64,000 nucleotides of DNA, taken from contig NZ_JQGJ02000015.1 in the NCBI RefSeq assembly GCF_000802155.2, positions 56,266 to 120,265 of the forward strand, read 5' to 3'. The notes below the pieces were generated by a model. The model did no database searches and was not told the origin of the DNA. It saw only the letters and a program-made list of their open reading frames with translations. Positions within the stretch are counted from its first letter, which is position 1; each line of letters begins with the position of its first letter. This stretch comes from Pseudomonas frederiksbergensis (GTDB lineage Bacteria > Pseudomonadota > Gammaproteobacteria > Pseudomonadales > Pseudomonadaceae). The position numbers and the translations under genes are program-made. Below, piece after piece: positions 7,643 through 16,967 of the stretch.

Positions 7643-8383
7643 ATGGAACATGTCGATCACGTTTTGATCGTGGATGATGATCGTGAAATCAGGGAGCTGG
7701 TCGGCAATTACCTGGTGAAGAATGGCCTGCGCACCACCGTGGTCGCCGATGGTCGTCAGATGCGGGCCTTTCTCGAAGCCAATCAGGTGGATCTGATCGT
7801 GCTCGACATCATGATGCCGGGGGATGACGGGCTGCTGTTGTGCCGCGAGCTGCGCGCCGGCAAGCACAAGGCGACACCGGTGCTGATGCTGACGGCTCGC
7901 AGCGACGAGACCGACCGCATCATTGGCCTGGAGATGGGCGCCGATGATTATCTGGCCAAGCCCTTCGCGGCCCGGGAGCTGCTGGCGCGCATCAACGCGG
8001 TGCTGCGGCGCACGCGCATGCTGCCGCCGAACTTTGTCGTCAGTGAAAGCGGCCGCATGCTCAAGTTCGGCCGCTGGCGCCTCGACACCACCGCCCGCCA
8101 TCTGCTCGATGAAGACGACACGCTGGTCTCGCTGAGCGGCGCCGAGTACCGGCTGCTGCGGGTGTTTCTCGATCATCCTCAGCGGGTGCTGAGCCGCGAC
8201 CAGTTGCTCAACCTGACGCAGGGCCGTGATGCCGACATCTTCGACCGTTCCATTGATCTGCTGGTCAGCCGCGTGCGCCAGCGTTTGCTGGATGACGCCC
8301 GCGAACCGCTTTACTTGAAGACGGTGCGCAATGAAGGCTACGTCTTTACCTTTGCGGTGGAAATGCTTGAGGAGCAGGCATGA
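7643..8383 (+). CDS. OmpR-family response regulator
   Basis: 246 residues. The receiver domain spans about residues 1-120, with the acidic pair D11/D12, phospho-acceptor D55 (VLDIMMPG), T83 and K105 all in place. The winged-helix DNA-binding domain (about 150-240) contains LSGAEYRLL, RDQLLNLTQGR and the typical YLKTVRNEGYVF end. It overlaps the kinase gene by four bases (ATGA), so the two form one operon. The upstream palindrome/direct-repeat cluster suggests autoregulation. The nearby DUF2790 and hydrolase genes are plausible targets; the input signal cannot be read from the sequence. Confidence 0.92.
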   Translation: MEHVDHVLIVDDDREIRELVGNYLVKNGLRTTVVADGRQMRAFLEANQVDLIVLDIMMPGDDGLLLCRELRAGKHKATPVLMLTARSDETDRIIGLEMGADDYLAKPFAARELLARINAVLRRTRMLPPNFVVSESGRMLKFGRWRLDTTARHLLDEDDTLVSLSGAEYRLLRVFLDHPQRVLSRDQLLNLTQGRDADIFDRSIDLLVSRVRQRLLDDAREPLYLKTVRNEGYVFTFAVEMLEEQA

Positions 8384-9693
8384 AGCTCGCGTTGCAATGG
8401 CCCCGTACGCTGGCGTCGAGGCTGTGGTTGGTGTTCCTCGTCGGTCTGATACTCGCCCAGGCCCTGACGTTCGCCGCCCAGTACTACGAGCGCTACCAAA
8501 GCACCAAGACGGCGATGTTGGGCAACTTCGAGCACGACACGGCGACGTCCATCGCCATTCTCGACCGTCTGCCTGCCGACGAGCGCCTGGCATGGACCAA
8601 GCGCCTGCAGCGTCGCAACTATGATTATTTGCTGCGCGAACATGATCCCGGCATTCCACTCACGTCGAACGATCTCGCTGCGACGGCGGCGCAATCCCTG
8701 CAAGTCGCGCTGGGCCGCAACTATGACCTGACCATTGTCGAAATCCCAGGCCCACGCCAGCATTTCCAAGCCCAGGTGCGCCTGGCTGACGGCAGCCCGG
8801 TGACCATCGATGTGCGTCCCTCGGTCAAGCCGTTGTCGCCCTGGCTGCCCTTTGTCCTGTTCGGTCAGTTGCTGCTGATGATCGGCTGCACCTGGCTGGC
8901 CGTGCGCATCGCCATACGCCCCCTCAGTCGCCTGGCCGAGGCGGTGGAAAACCTCGACCCGAACGCCCATCCCGTGCCGTTGGATGAAACCGGTCCACGG
9001 GAAGTGGCCTATGCCGCCCGCGCCTTCAACAGCATGCAGGCGCGCATTGCCGCTTACCTGAAAGAGCGTATGCAGTTGTTGGCGGCGATTTCCCATGACT
9101 TGCAGACGCCCATCACCCGCATGAAGCTGCGCGCCGAGTTCATGGACGACTCGATAGAGAAAGACAAGCTGGGCAACGACCTGAATGAAATCGAGCACCT
9201 GGTGCGCGAGGGCGTCGCTTATGCGCGCAGTGTCCATGGCGCGACGGAGACCAGTTGCCGCATCAGCCTGGATTCTTTTCTCGACAGCCTGGTGTGCGAT
9301 TACCAGGACACCGGTCGCGAGGTGAGTTTGCGCGGCCAGAACGGCGCGATCATCGAAACAAGGCCCCATGCGCTGCGGCGGATTCTGGTGAATCTGGTGG
9401 ATAACGCGCTGAAGTACGCCGGCACCGCCGAGGTGGAAATCGGCGGCAATGCGAGCACCGGCGTATCCATCAGCGTGCTTGACCGAGGGCCAGGCATTCC
9501 TGAGGAGATCCTGGCCGAGGTGGTCAAGCCGTTCTATCGGGTGGAAAGCTCACGCAACCGCAGCTCTGGCGGCACCGGCCTGGGCCTTGCCATCGCTCAG
9601 CAGTTGACCGTCGCGATTGGTGGAACGCTGAGCCTGCGCAACCGCGACGGCGGCGGGCTTTGCGTGACCCTCGACTTCGGCGTCGATCAGTAG
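8380..9693 (+). CDS. Sensor histidine kinase of the two-component system
   Basis: 437 residues. A first membrane helix lies at about 14-33 and a periplasmic sensor loop at about 35-152. A second helix (about 154-175) is followed by a HAMP domain, then the dimerisation/phosphotransfer helix with phospho-acceptor H239 (AISHDLQTPITRMKLR). The HATPase domain shows the N box (NLVDNALKYA) and G boxes (DRGPGIP, GGTGLGLAIAQQL). It is an inner-membrane EnvZ-type kinase partner of the preceding regulator. The periplasmic domain has no recognisable ligand-binding fold by eye. Confidence 0.92.
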   Translation: MKLALQWPRTLASRLWLVFLVGLILAQALTFAAQYYERYQSTKTAMLGNFEHDTATSIAILDRLPADERLAWTKRLQRRNYDYLLREHDPGIPLTSNDLAATAAQSLQVALGRNYDLTIVEIPGPRQHFQAQVRLADGSPVTIDVRPSVKPLSPWLPFVLFGQLLLMIGCTWLAVRIAIRPLSRLAEAVENLDPNAHPVPLDETGPREVAYAARAFNSMQARIAAYLKERMQLLAAISHDLQTPITRMKLRAEFMDDSIEKDKLGNDLNEIEHLVREGVAYARSVHGATETSCRISLDSFLDSLVCDYQDTGREVSLRGQNGAIIETRPHALRRILVNLVDNALKYAGTAEVEIGGNASTGVSISVLDRGPGIPEEILAEVVKPFYRVESSRNRSSGGTGLGLAIAQQLTVAIGGTLSLRNRDGGGLCVTLDFGVDQ

Positions 9694-9836
9694 GCCGCGC
9701 TGTCTGCAGGTCAGGAACAGTGGCATGCATTTGTAAGCCACTGTATCCAGCGCATCTACGTACTCAAAAGAACGTATAACGGCCGGGTGTCGAACATTTC
9801 CGGTACACATGCCCTTGCAAGAATGCTCCCCATCAA

Positions 9837-9864
9837 CTCGCCATCGGATCCCCCGAATGGCGAG
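9837..9864 (+). promoter_or_regulatory. Hairpin upstream of the haloperoxidase-like gene
   Basis: CTCGCCAT, a 12-base loop, ATGGCGAG: a perfect 8-bp inverted repeat ending 23 bases before the ATG at 9888 and just before the Shine-Dalgarno sequence (taaggaga). It could be an operator or a 5'-UTR hairpin. There is no T-run, so it is not a terminator. Confidence 0.45.
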
Positions 9865-9887
9865 CCATGACCTAAGGAGATCTTGCC

Positions 9888-10766
9888 ATGAATACCCAGT
9901 CCTCCCGCGCTCAAGCCGCCAACCCAGCCCAGGCCGGCAGCTACATCACCACCCCGGACGGCGTACAGCTCTATTACAAGGACTGGGGTCCGAAAGATGG
10001 GCCAGTTGTCACCTTCAGTCATGGCTGGCCGCTGAATTCGGATAGCTGGGAATCACAGATGCTGTTCCTGGCTGAGCAAGGCTATCGGGTGATCGCCCAC
10101 GACCGCCGCGGCCATGGCCGTTCCAGCCAGCCGTGGGAAGGCAACGACATGGATCACTATGCCGATGACTTGGCCACTGTGATCAACATCCTGGATCTTA
10201 ACGACGTCACCCTGGTGGGTTTCTCGACCGGTGGCGGCGAAATCACCCGCTACATCGGCCGCCACGGCACCGATCGGGTGAAGAAGGCTGCACTGATCAG
10301 CGCCGTTCCGCCGATGATGCTCCAGACCGAAGACTACCCACGCGGCCTGCCGATCGAGGTGTTCGACGGCCTGCGCAAGGCCTCGCTGGACAACCGCTCG
10401 CAGCTGTATCGCGACATCGCGTCCGGCCCGTTCTTCGGCTTCAACCGCGACGGGGCGAACGTCTCCCAAGGGCTGATCGATTCGTTCTGGGTGCAGGGCA
10501 TGCAGGCGGGTCATAAAAACACCTATGACTGCATCGCCGCGTTCTCGGCGACGGACTTCCGTGCCGACTTGGCCAAGTTCGACGTACCGACACTGATCGT
10601 GCATGGCGACGACGACCAGATCGTCCCGATTGACGCCTCCGCCCATGCCGCCGCCGAGCTGGTGCAGGACGCCGAGTTGATCGTTTATCCGGGCGCGCCG
10701 CACGGCCTGACCGACACCCACAAGGACCGCCTCAACCAGGATTTGTTGGATTTCCTGGCTAAGTAG
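9888..10766 (+). CDS. Alpha/beta hydrolase, cofactor-free haloperoxidase/arylesterase type
   Basis: 292 residues. The catalytic triad is visible: nucleophile S113 in VGFSTGGG, acid D243 in HGDDDQIVP, and H272 in GAPHGL. The oxyanion loop HGWPLNSDSWE and HDRRGHGRSSQPW are typical of non-haem chloroperoxidases and related arylesterases. A 15-18 residue N-terminal extension before TTPDGVQLYYKDWG is not signal-like. It has a good ribosome binding site and is followed 37 bases later by another hydrolase, probably cotranscribed. The substrate is unknown; perhydrolase/halogenation activity in this family often reflects an esterase. Confidence 0.88.
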   Translation: MNTQSSRAQAANPAQAGSYITTPDGVQLYYKDWGPKDGPVVTFSHGWPLNSDSWESQMLFLAEQGYRVIAHDRRGHGRSSQPWEGNDMDHYADDLATVINILDLNDVTLVGFSTGGGEITRYIGRHGTDRVKKAALISAVPPMMLQTEDYPRGLPIEVFDGLRKASLDNRSQLYRDIASGPFFGFNRDGANVSQGLIDSFWVQGMQAGHKNTYDCIAAFSATDFRADLAKFDVPTLIVHGDDDQIVPIDASAHAAAELVQDAELIVYPGAPHGLTDTHKDRLNQDLLDFLAK

Positions 10767-10803
10767 GCCCATCGCACCCTCCAATAAATCAAAAGGAATG
10801 ATC

Positions 10804-11610
10804 ATGCTCAATCTCAAATCGCTCTTGGCCGTCACCATCACCGCTGCGCTGGCACTGACTTCCGTTAATAGCGCAACCGCCGCGCAACCCGACGCCACCA
10901 AGCCGACCATCGTGCTGGTGCATGGCGCATTCGCCGAGTCGTCCAGTTGGAATGGCGTTGCCGCCCAGTTGCTGAGCCAGGGTTACCCGGTCGTTGCCGC
11001 GGCCAACCCGCTGCGCGGCGTGAAGCAGGACGCCGATTACGTCTCGGACATTGTCGAGCAAACCGCCGGCCCGGTGATCCTGGTGGGGCACTCCTACGGC
11101 GGCGCCGTGATCACTAACGCCGTGCACGACAACCCCAAGGTCAAGGGACTTGTCTACGTCGCAGCCTTCGCGCCGGACAAAGGCGAAACCGCCATCGAAC
11201 TGTCCGGTCGCTACCCTGGCGGGACCCTTGGGCCGACCTTGGCGGCCCCGGTGCAGTTGGACGATGGCAATAAGGACCTCTACATCCAGCAGGACAAGTT
11301 CGGCCAACAGTTTGCCGCCGACGTGCCTGCGGCGGACTCCGCCCTGATGGCCGCCACACAACGCCCCATCAGCGAGGCGGCATTGAAGGAAGCGTCTGGC
11401 GAACCGGCCTGGAAAAAACTGCCGTCCTGGTTCATCTACGGCTCGGCGGACAAGAACATCCCCGAGGCGGCCCTGAAGTTCATGGCCGAACGCGCGGGCT
11501 CGAAAAAAACTGTCACCGTCCCAGGGGCCTCCCATGTGGTGATGACGTCCAACCCGCAGAAAGTTGCAGAGCTGATCATTGAAGCGGCGCAGGCCAGCTC
11601 CAAGGGCTGA
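10804..11610 (+). CDS. Secreted alpha/beta hydrolase
   Basis: 268 residues from the ATG at 10804, preferred because AAGGA lies six bases before it; the ATG at 10798 would leave almost no spacing. A signal peptide spans about residues 1-27 (LLAVTITAALALTSVNSATA), so the product is periplasmic. The fold is the EstC-like branch: VLVHGAFAESSSW near the start, nucleophile in VGHSYGGAV, an acid in YGSADKNIP and the histidine in GASHVV. The preceding gene encodes a cytoplasmic hydrolase of another branch. Both lie downstream of the two-component system, but the natural substrate is not evident. Confidence 0.87.
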   Translation: MLNLKSLLAVTITAALALTSVNSATAAQPDATKPTIVLVHGAFAESSSWNGVAAQLLSQGYPVVAAANPLRGVKQDADYVSDIVEQTAGPVILVGHSYGGAVITNAVHDNPKVKGLVYVAAFAPDKGETAIELSGRYPGGTLGPTLAAPVQLDDGNKDLYIQQDKFGQQFAADVPAADSALMAATQRPISEAALKEASGEPAWKKLPSWFIYGSADKNIPEAALKFMAERAGSKKTVTVPGASHVVMTSNPQKVAELIIEAAQASSKG

Positions 11611-11662
11611 TCAGGTGAAGCGGGGCGACTAAAAGCCTCATCCGCTTTTCTTCAAGAAGAAC

Positions 11663-11691
11663 AAAAACCCGGCGCAGGAGGCCGGGTTTTT
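11663..11691. terminator. Rho-independent terminator after the hydrolase pair
   Basis: AAAAACCCGGC, loop, GCCGGGTTTTT. A strong GC stem with A- and T-runs, about 50 bases downstream of the secreted hydrolase. Confidence 0.88.
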
Positions 11692-11757
11692 CGTTGCGCA
11701 AAACTAAACCGCTTGCCAAATCTTGTATGGCAACGAGCCATTAGTATGGATAATCCA

Positions 11758-11779
11758 TCTGCGAATCATTAGCATTCAC
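11758..11779. promoter_or_regulatory. Fur-box-like site upstream of the TonB receptor
   Basis: On the minus strand this reads TGAATGCTAATGATTCGCA, close to the AATGATAATGATTCTC type of Fur site. It lies about 40 bases upstream of the receptor start and next to TATGGATAAT, a possible -10. Iron repression of the receptor is the natural reading. Confidence 0.5.
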
Positions 11780-11816
11780 CTAATTGGCTTCCCGTTTCCC
11801 CGCAGGTACTCATTCC

Positions 11817-14009
11817 ATGCTTCTTCCATCTCGCCTTACATTGCTTGCTGCATGCTGCTCAGTCAGCTTTCTTACCCAGGCGGCAGAGCCTATTGAATTG
11901 GGCGTGACCGACGTTACTGCCGGCGCGGTCAAACCCAACTCCAACACGCTACCAACGCCCTATGCGGGTGGTCAGGTGGCGAGGGGAGGCCAGATGGGGG
12001 TGCTGGGCAATCAGGACAACATGGATGTCCCGTTCGTGATGACCAGTTACACCTCGCAGCTGATTGAGGATCAACAAGCGGAAGACGTGGGCGATGTGTT
12101 GCTCAACGATCCGTCGGTGCGTCAATCCTATGGGTTTGGTAACCAGTCCCAAGTGTTCGTGATTCGCGGCCTGCCGCTTAACAGCGACGATATTTCCTAC
12201 AACGGGCTGTATGGCGTCTTACCGCGTCAAATCCTGTCGACGGATGCGATCGAGCGTGTCGAGGTGTTCAAGGGGCCCAACGCGTTTATCAACGGTGTCA
12301 GCCCGACGGGCTCGGGCCTTGGCGGCGGCGTCAACTTGCAGCCCAAACGCGCGGAGGACGTCCCGACGCGTCGCTATACCCAGGACATCAGCACCGATGG
12401 CCGCATTGGCGAGCATTTGGATATCGGGCAGCGATTCGGCGAGGACAATCGGTTTGGTGCCAGGCTGAACCTGAGCCAGCGCGAAGGTGAAACAGCGATC
12501 GACAACCAGGATCAGCGCACCAAGTTGTTCGTGGCGGGCTTGGACTATCGAGGTGACGACTTCCGCATTTCCACCGATTTCGGCTACCAGAAACAGCGTG
12601 TCAATGGACTGCGTAACTCGGTGAATATCGGCAGCGCCACCCGCATCCCCACGGCTCCGCACGCGAGCCACAATTATGGACAGGACTGGACTTACTCCGA
12701 AACCGAAGACACCTTCGGCATGGTCCGTGGCGATTGGGAGCTGAATGAAAACTGGACCGCCTACCTGGCTGGCGGTGTAAAACACACCCGGGAAACCGGG
12801 GTGTACGCCACACCGACACTGGTCGGCAATAACGGCGTAGCGACGATCGGCGGCTCGGAAATTCCTCACAATGAAGACAACACATCGTTCAGTGGCGGGT
12901 TGAACGGGCGCTTCAACACGGGCCCTGTTTCCCACCAGGTTGCGATCGGCGGCTCAACGATCTGGACCGAGCAGGAAAACGCCTACACGTTCTATCGTTC
13001 CGTGACCGGCAACAGCAATATTTACGACACCCCGAAGCTTCCCAAGCCGACCGTGGTGTCCAGCACTGGCGGTGAAATGGGTGATCCCGGGGTAACCGGC
13101 AAAACCCGCAACCGCAGTCTGGCGATCTCCGACACGTTGGGCTTGTTCGATGACAAGTTGCTGGTTACTTATGGTGTCCGTCGTCAGCAGTTGCGTGTTG
13201 AAAACTACCGGTACGACGGCACCACTTCCAACGGTTTCCCCAACCCAGCAAACGATGGCAGCCGCAGCACGCTCTACGATGAAGCCGTTACCACGCCGGT
13301 CTATGGCATCGTCTACAAGCCCGTGGAGAGCGTGTCGCTCTACGCCAACCGAATCGAAGGCCTTGCAAAAGGGCCGGTGGCGTCTGGCACAGGCATCACC
13401 AACCTGGGCGAAGCCTTTCCCCCTGGCCGCACAAAACAGTTGGAAGCGGGCATCAAGCTGGACATGCAGACCTTCGGTGCCAACGTGGGTGTGTTCCGCA
13501 TCGAGAAACCGTCCGATGGTTACGTCGACAACGTGCAGCGGCTTTATGTGCGTGACGGTGAGCAGGTCAACAAGGGCTTGGAGATCAGCGTCTTCGGCGA
13601 GCCCATCGAAGGCCTCCGGTTGATGGCCGGCGGCACCCGCATGACGTCCGAACTCAAAAAAACCGCTGGCGGCCTCAACGATGGCAATCACGCCATTGGC
13701 GTGCCGACGTTCCAGCTCAATGCCAGCGTGGATTGGGATGTCCCGGGCATCGAAGGCGCCGCGCTCAGCGCCAGGATGTTGCGCACGGGCGGGCAGTACG
13801 CGGATCAGGCTAACAACTTGAGCTTGCCGACGTGGAACCGTTTCGACGCGGGCGCACGTTATAAGATGAAATTCGTGGAGAAAGACCTGACGTTGCGCGT
13901 CAACGTGGAAAACATTACCGACAAAAACTACTGGGCCTCGGCAAACGGCGGCTACCTGTCGCAGGGGGATCCGCGCTTGGTGAAGTTTTCGGGGACTGTT
14001 GATTTCTGA
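11817..14009 (+). CDS. TonB-dependent outer-membrane siderophore receptor
   Basis: 730 residues from the ATG at 11817, which begins a good signal peptide (LTLLAACCSVSFLTQAAE); an upstream in-frame TTG at 11784 is less likely. The plug domain spans about residues 60-190, with VFVIRGLPLNSDDISYNG, ERVEVFKGPNAF and GGGVNLQPKRA. A 22-strand-type barrel follows, with the typical C-terminal motif (NVENITDKNYWA) and terminal aromatic residue (GTVDF). It imports a ferric chelate energised by TonB-ExbBD. No N-terminal signalling domain is visible, so it is not a FecA/FpvA-type transducer. The ligand is unknown. The Fur-like site upstream fits iron regulation. Confidence 0.92.
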   Translation: MLLPSRLTLLAACCSVSFLTQAAEPIELGVTDVTAGAVKPNSNTLPTPYAGGQVARGGQMGVLGNQDNMDVPFVMTSYTSQLIEDQQAEDVGDVLLNDPSVRQSYGFGNQSQVFVIRGLPLNSDDISYNGLYGVLPRQILSTDAIERVEVFKGPNAFINGVSPTGSGLGGGVNLQPKRAEDVPTRRYTQDISTDGRIGEHLDIGQRFGEDNRFGARLNLSQREGETAIDNQDQRTKLFVAGLDYRGDDFRISTDFGYQKQRVNGLRNSVNIGSATRIPTAPHASHNYGQDWTYSETEDTFGMVRGDWELNENWTAYLAGGVKHTRETGVYATPTLVGNNGVATIGGSEIPHNEDNTSFSGGLNGRFNTGPVSHQVAIGGSTIWTEQENAYTFYRSVTGNSNIYDTPKLPKPTVVSSTGGEMGDPGVTGKTRNRSLAISDTLGLFDDKLLVTYGVRRQQLRVENYRYDGTTSNGFPNPANDGSRSTLYDEAVTTPVYGIVYKPVESVSLYANRIEGLAKGPVASGTGITNLGEAFPPGRTKQLEAGIKLDMQTFGANVGVFRIEKPSDGYVDNVQRLYVRDGEQVNKGLEISVFGEPIEGLRLMAGGTRMTSELKKTAGGLNDGNHAIGVPTFQLNASVDWDVPGIEGAALSARMLRTGGQYADQANNLSLPTWNRFDAGARYKMKFVEKDLTLRVNVENITDKNYWASANGGYLSQGDPRLVKFSGTVDF

Positions 14010-14067
14010 GTGTTCGTGTGGACCTGAAACCAACCCTGCGTTGGGAAATATCCCCGCAGGGCTGGAA

Positions 14068-15033
14068 TTAGAACTGCATTTTGAACGAAACGGGGCAATG
14101 GTCGGAGCCTTTCAGAGGCACAGGAAACTCTGATAACGAGTCTTCTACATAGTGCTTTCTTAATTCACTGGTCATTAATGCGTGGTCAATCAGCCATTTG
14201 GAGCCTCCGCCCCGGCATTCGGGTAGCGCCTGGAAATCTTCGGTTGGGCGAAACAAATTGGCAGCCGACGGCTCGCCATCCGAAAGCTCCGCATAGAGAC
14301 TCACCTTGGGATCCGTTTCACGTTCAATCGGGGCGTCAAATCTACGATTGAAATCGCCAATGACGATTGCAGAAGAGCCCGATCGGATTGCGTTATCGAG
14401 CCATGCTTCAAGTGCAGGTGTTTGTTTGCTAAGCACCTCGCACGTTATGACACCGTTAGCTTTGTCGCGCTTGGTGGCGTATCCGCTGTTCAACGCATGA
14501 TCAAAGCAACCGCTCTTGAGGTGTATCGATAGCAGCTTGATGGTCGTGCCGTTGATCGTCACGGGCAATTCGGCTCCATGTCGAGCATGATTCTTGAAGG
14601 CATCTCCAAGTGAATGGACATCACCGAGCGTTCCGACGTTAAGCCCGCTGGATTTTCGGACAACAAACCCAGTGCGCTGTATCCAAGGGCTCTGCATGTT
14701 CACGTAGAAATCGTATTCATCCTTCGGCCAGATTTGCTGAAGGGCTTCTGGACTTTCGACTTCCTGAACAGCAATCACGTCAGCGTTCAGCTTTTGCGCT
14801 ACTGCCTGCAGGTCGCTTATCTGTTCAGGAGACTTGCATTCCCATCGGTAGGGGTGCGTTTCTTCAAGTTTCTCTCGTTCCGCGGCCTTGATTTTCCTGC
14901 ACTCATCGAATTGGTTTTGGCTAAGAGGCTCTGACCGCTGCCACGCCAAATTCCATGTTGCGAAAGTGACAGTCTCAGCCAAAGCACCACCGGAAAGGCA
15001 GCACAGCAGGAGCGGTAAATATAATGTTTTCAT
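14068..15033 (-). CDS. Secreted endonuclease/exonuclease/phosphatase-family protein
   Basis: 321 residues from the ATG at 15033, chosen because it starts a signal peptide (LYLPLLLCCLSGGALA). The EEP fold motifs are in order: TFATWNLAW, VIAVQEVES with the metal-binding glutamate, LLSIHLKSGC, VIGDFNRRFD and the C-terminal GSDHCPV with the catalytic histidine. The family cleaves phosphodiester bonds in DNA, RNA, lipids or inositol phosphates using Mg2+. Export suggests a role on extracellular DNA or other phosphoesters. It is convergent with the TonB receptor gene. Confidence 0.88.
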   Translation of the reverse strand: MKTLYLPLLLCCLSGGALAETVTFATWNLAWQRSEPLSQNQFDECRKIKAAEREKLEETHPYRWECKSPEQISDLQAVAQKLNADVIAVQEVESPEALQQIWPKDEYDFYVNMQSPWIQRTGFVVRKSSGLNVGTLGDVHSLGDAFKNHARHGAELPVTINGTTIKLLSIHLKSGCFDHALNSGYATKRDKANGVITCEVLSKQTPALEAWLDNAIRSGSSAIVIGDFNRRFDAPIERETDPKVSLYAELSDGEPSAANLFRPTEDFQALPECRGGGSKWLIDHALMTSELRKHYVEDSLSEFPVPLKGSDHCPVSFKMQF

Positions 15034-15224
15034 GGGATAGGATTCCGAGCACGGCCACAGTAGAGGTCCAAAAGACGGCACTGCTATAGCCGTTTCCCAA
15101 GCTTAGCAGCCCAAGAAGAGGGGGGAGGGGAAAGAGCTACCGACGGAAAAAATACTGGAATGGCAGCTATGCGCGAGCTGACGCACAGAAGCTTGTGTGG
15201 CGAGGGGCAGGGCAGGCTGCAGTT

Positions 15225-15614
15225 TCAGTGGGAAGCGTTGTTCAGTTGCTGAAGCTCAAGTTGCCTGGCAGCGCTGGCTTCGAGGTTTGCGCGCTCTTCA
15301 TCGAGATATCGATAGATGCTTTTCAAATTGGCGATCTTCTCTTTGATTTCCGCCATTTTCTTTTCAATCAACTTGGCGCCGTCAGCACAGTCGATCAGCT
15401 CGTTGCGCTGCGCATCCAGAATCTGACCTATTTCCCCCAGGGAAAACCCCATGCTTTGCGCGCGCTGGATAAAGTCCAAGTCCTGCAGCGTTTGCGCTGT
15501 GTAGACGCGGTAGTTATTCGTCCGCCGCAGCGGTGAGATCAGGCCGATCTGCTCGTAATAACGCAGCGTATGACGGCTGGCGCCGCTGCGGGCCTCGAGT
15601 TCGCCGATTCTCAT
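15225..15614 (-). CDS. MerR-family transcriptional regulator
   Basis: 129 residues from the ATG at 15614 (MRIGELEARSG, the usual MerR start); an in-frame ATG nine bases earlier is also possible. The winged helix-turn-helix at residues 1-70 contains SRHTLRYYEQIGLI and YRVYTAQTLQDLDFIQRAQSMGFSL. A long dimerisation coiled coil follows (about 75-120). One cysteine (LIDCADG) is present but no metal-binding CxxC, so a metal sensor of the CueR type is unlikely. It is divergent from the SDR gene at 15689 and probably controls it through the shared 74-base promoter region. Confidence 0.88.
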   Translation of the reverse strand: MRIGELEARSGASRHTLRYYEQIGLISPLRRTNNYRVYTAQTLQDLDFIQRAQSMGFSLGEIGQILDAQRNELIDCADGAKLIEKKMAEIKEKIANLKSIYRYLDEERANLEASAARQLELQQLNNASH

Positions 15615-15626
15615 GAAAAACACCGC

Positions 15627-15655
15627 TTGACTGTAGAGTTGGGTCGATAGATTAC
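15627..15655 (+). promoter_or_regulatory. Candidate promoter of the SDR gene
   Basis: TTGACT at 15627-15632 is a good -35. Weak -10 candidates lie around 15648-15655 (TAGATT or GATTAC). The spacing does not settle at 17 bases, and MerR targets often have abnormal spacers. The location between the divergent MerR and SDR genes is suggestive only. Confidence 0.35.
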
Positions 15656-15688
15656 GCTCGATTTCTCACCTTAACCAGGAGCAGGGAA

Positions 15689-16768
15689 ATGGGCGTGGAG
15701 TGCTTTGTCACAGGGGGGACCGGCTTCATCGGCCAGCATTTGGTGGCGCACCTGAGTGCGAAAGGTCACACCGTTCGGGTGTTGATGCGTCGCCCGGAGC
15801 GACTGGCAGCACTGCGCGAGCAAGTCGACAGTTTGGGAGGGAACGCAACCCAGGTATTTGCCGTGGCGGGCGACCTGGAACGGGACAACCTCGGGCTGAG
15901 TCTTGCTGACCGAGAAGTGCTGCGGCACGCCAGCGTCATATTCCACTTGGGCGCTCACTTCGCTTGGGGGCTTTCGGTGGAGCACTCTCGTGCGGTGAAT
16001 GTTGAAGGGGCAAAGCGCGTGGCGCTGTTGGCGGCCGGGCAAAAAAGCCGCTTGGTGATGATCGGCGGCTACATGCTGAAAAACCATGAACATCTGCAAC
16101 GCATCGGGATCGATCCTTGTTATCCGCAGCTGACCGATTGGCCTGCCGTCTACCGGCGTGTCGGGGGTTACGAGGGAAGCAAGCTGGAGGCGCATTTTGC
16201 GACCCTGGAGGTCATGTCCACCTTGGGCGGGGAGATCACCGTTGTCCATCCCGCGACGGTTTGTGGCCACAGCCGCACGGGGCATATCCTTGACGGCCAG
16301 CCTCTGGTGGCGCTGATACGCAATCTGGTACAGGGAAAGCTGACAGCTGTGCCCGGTACCGCCGAGCACTGGCTACCTCTCGTTACCGTGGATTACCTGG
16401 TTGAACTGGTGGCGGTTTGTGCGTTTGATCCAGCCATGGTGGGTCAGGAACTGCTGGCGCTTGATGACCAAAGTCCCAACTTGCGAGAACTCCTCGCAGA
16501 GGTCGCCGAACCGCTTGGCATAAAGTCGCCCAAGCATCACATTTCGCTGCGATTGTTGAAGTGGCTACTGAGCATTCCTCCCGTCGCGCGCTTCTTGAAT
16601 ACAAAAGCCGAAGCCTTGGACTTTATTCAGACCACCCGTTTTGATACAGCGGCGGTCGAGCAATTCGCCCACAGGCAGGGAATCGCCAAACCGGATATAC
16701 GCCTGGCTTTGCAGCACACTGCAACGTTCGTCAATTCATATTGCATAGCGCAGGGCACGGCCCGCTGA
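15689..16768 (+). CDS. Extended short-chain dehydrogenase/epimerase family protein
   Basis: 359 residues. The N-terminal Rossmann domain has TGGTGFIGQHLVAHL, the extended/atypical SDR nucleotide loop, and the downstream active-site-like YEGSKLEAH (YxxxK). It is related to NAD(P)-dependent epimerases, reductases and 3-beta-HSD-like enzymes. A hydrophobic stretch near residues 285-300 (LLKWLLSIPPVARFL) could touch the membrane. A ribosome binding site (ccaggagcaggga) is present. It is divergent from a MerR regulator, implying inducible expression, perhaps by a xenobiotic or stress. The substrate is unknown. Confidence 0.82.
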   Translation: MGVECFVTGGTGFIGQHLVAHLSAKGHTVRVLMRRPERLAALREQVDSLGGNATQVFAVAGDLERDNLGLSLADREVLRHASVIFHLGAHFAWGLSVEHSRAVNVEGAKRVALLAAGQKSRLVMIGGYMLKNHEHLQRIGIDPCYPQLTDWPAVYRRVGGYEGSKLEAHFATLEVMSTLGGEITVVHPATVCGHSRTGHILDGQPLVALIRNLVQGKLTAVPGTAEHWLPLVTVDYLVELVAVCAFDPAMVGQELLALDDQSPNLRELLAEVAEPLGIKSPKHHISLRLLKWLLSIPPVARFLNTKAEALDFIQTTRFDTAAVEQFAHRQGIAKPDIRLALQHTATFVNSYCIAQGTAR

Positions 16769-16922
16769 GGATTCATCAACTCGGACATGCCGAACCATCA
16801 TGCTTGAAATCGGCCTGTGCTTTTCCAAAGAGCTCATCCGCTCGGGTAGCAAAGCATCCATCGCTTCGGCCGAGTAAGCTGTTTCGGATCCTGATGAGTG
16901 ACTGACGTGTCGGCGCTTTTGT

Positions 16923-16961
16923 GGCGAGGGAGTGCATTATTAGAGAGCAAGCTCCCTCGCC
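16923..16961. repeat. REP-derived hairpin
   Basis: GGCGAGGGAG, a 19-base loop, CTCCCTCGCC: a perfect 10-bp inverted repeat with the Pseudomonas REP core. It lies just beyond the 3' end of the sco gene. The rest of 16769-16967 shows no gene. Confidence 0.7.
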
Positions 16962-16967
16962 TTGGCC

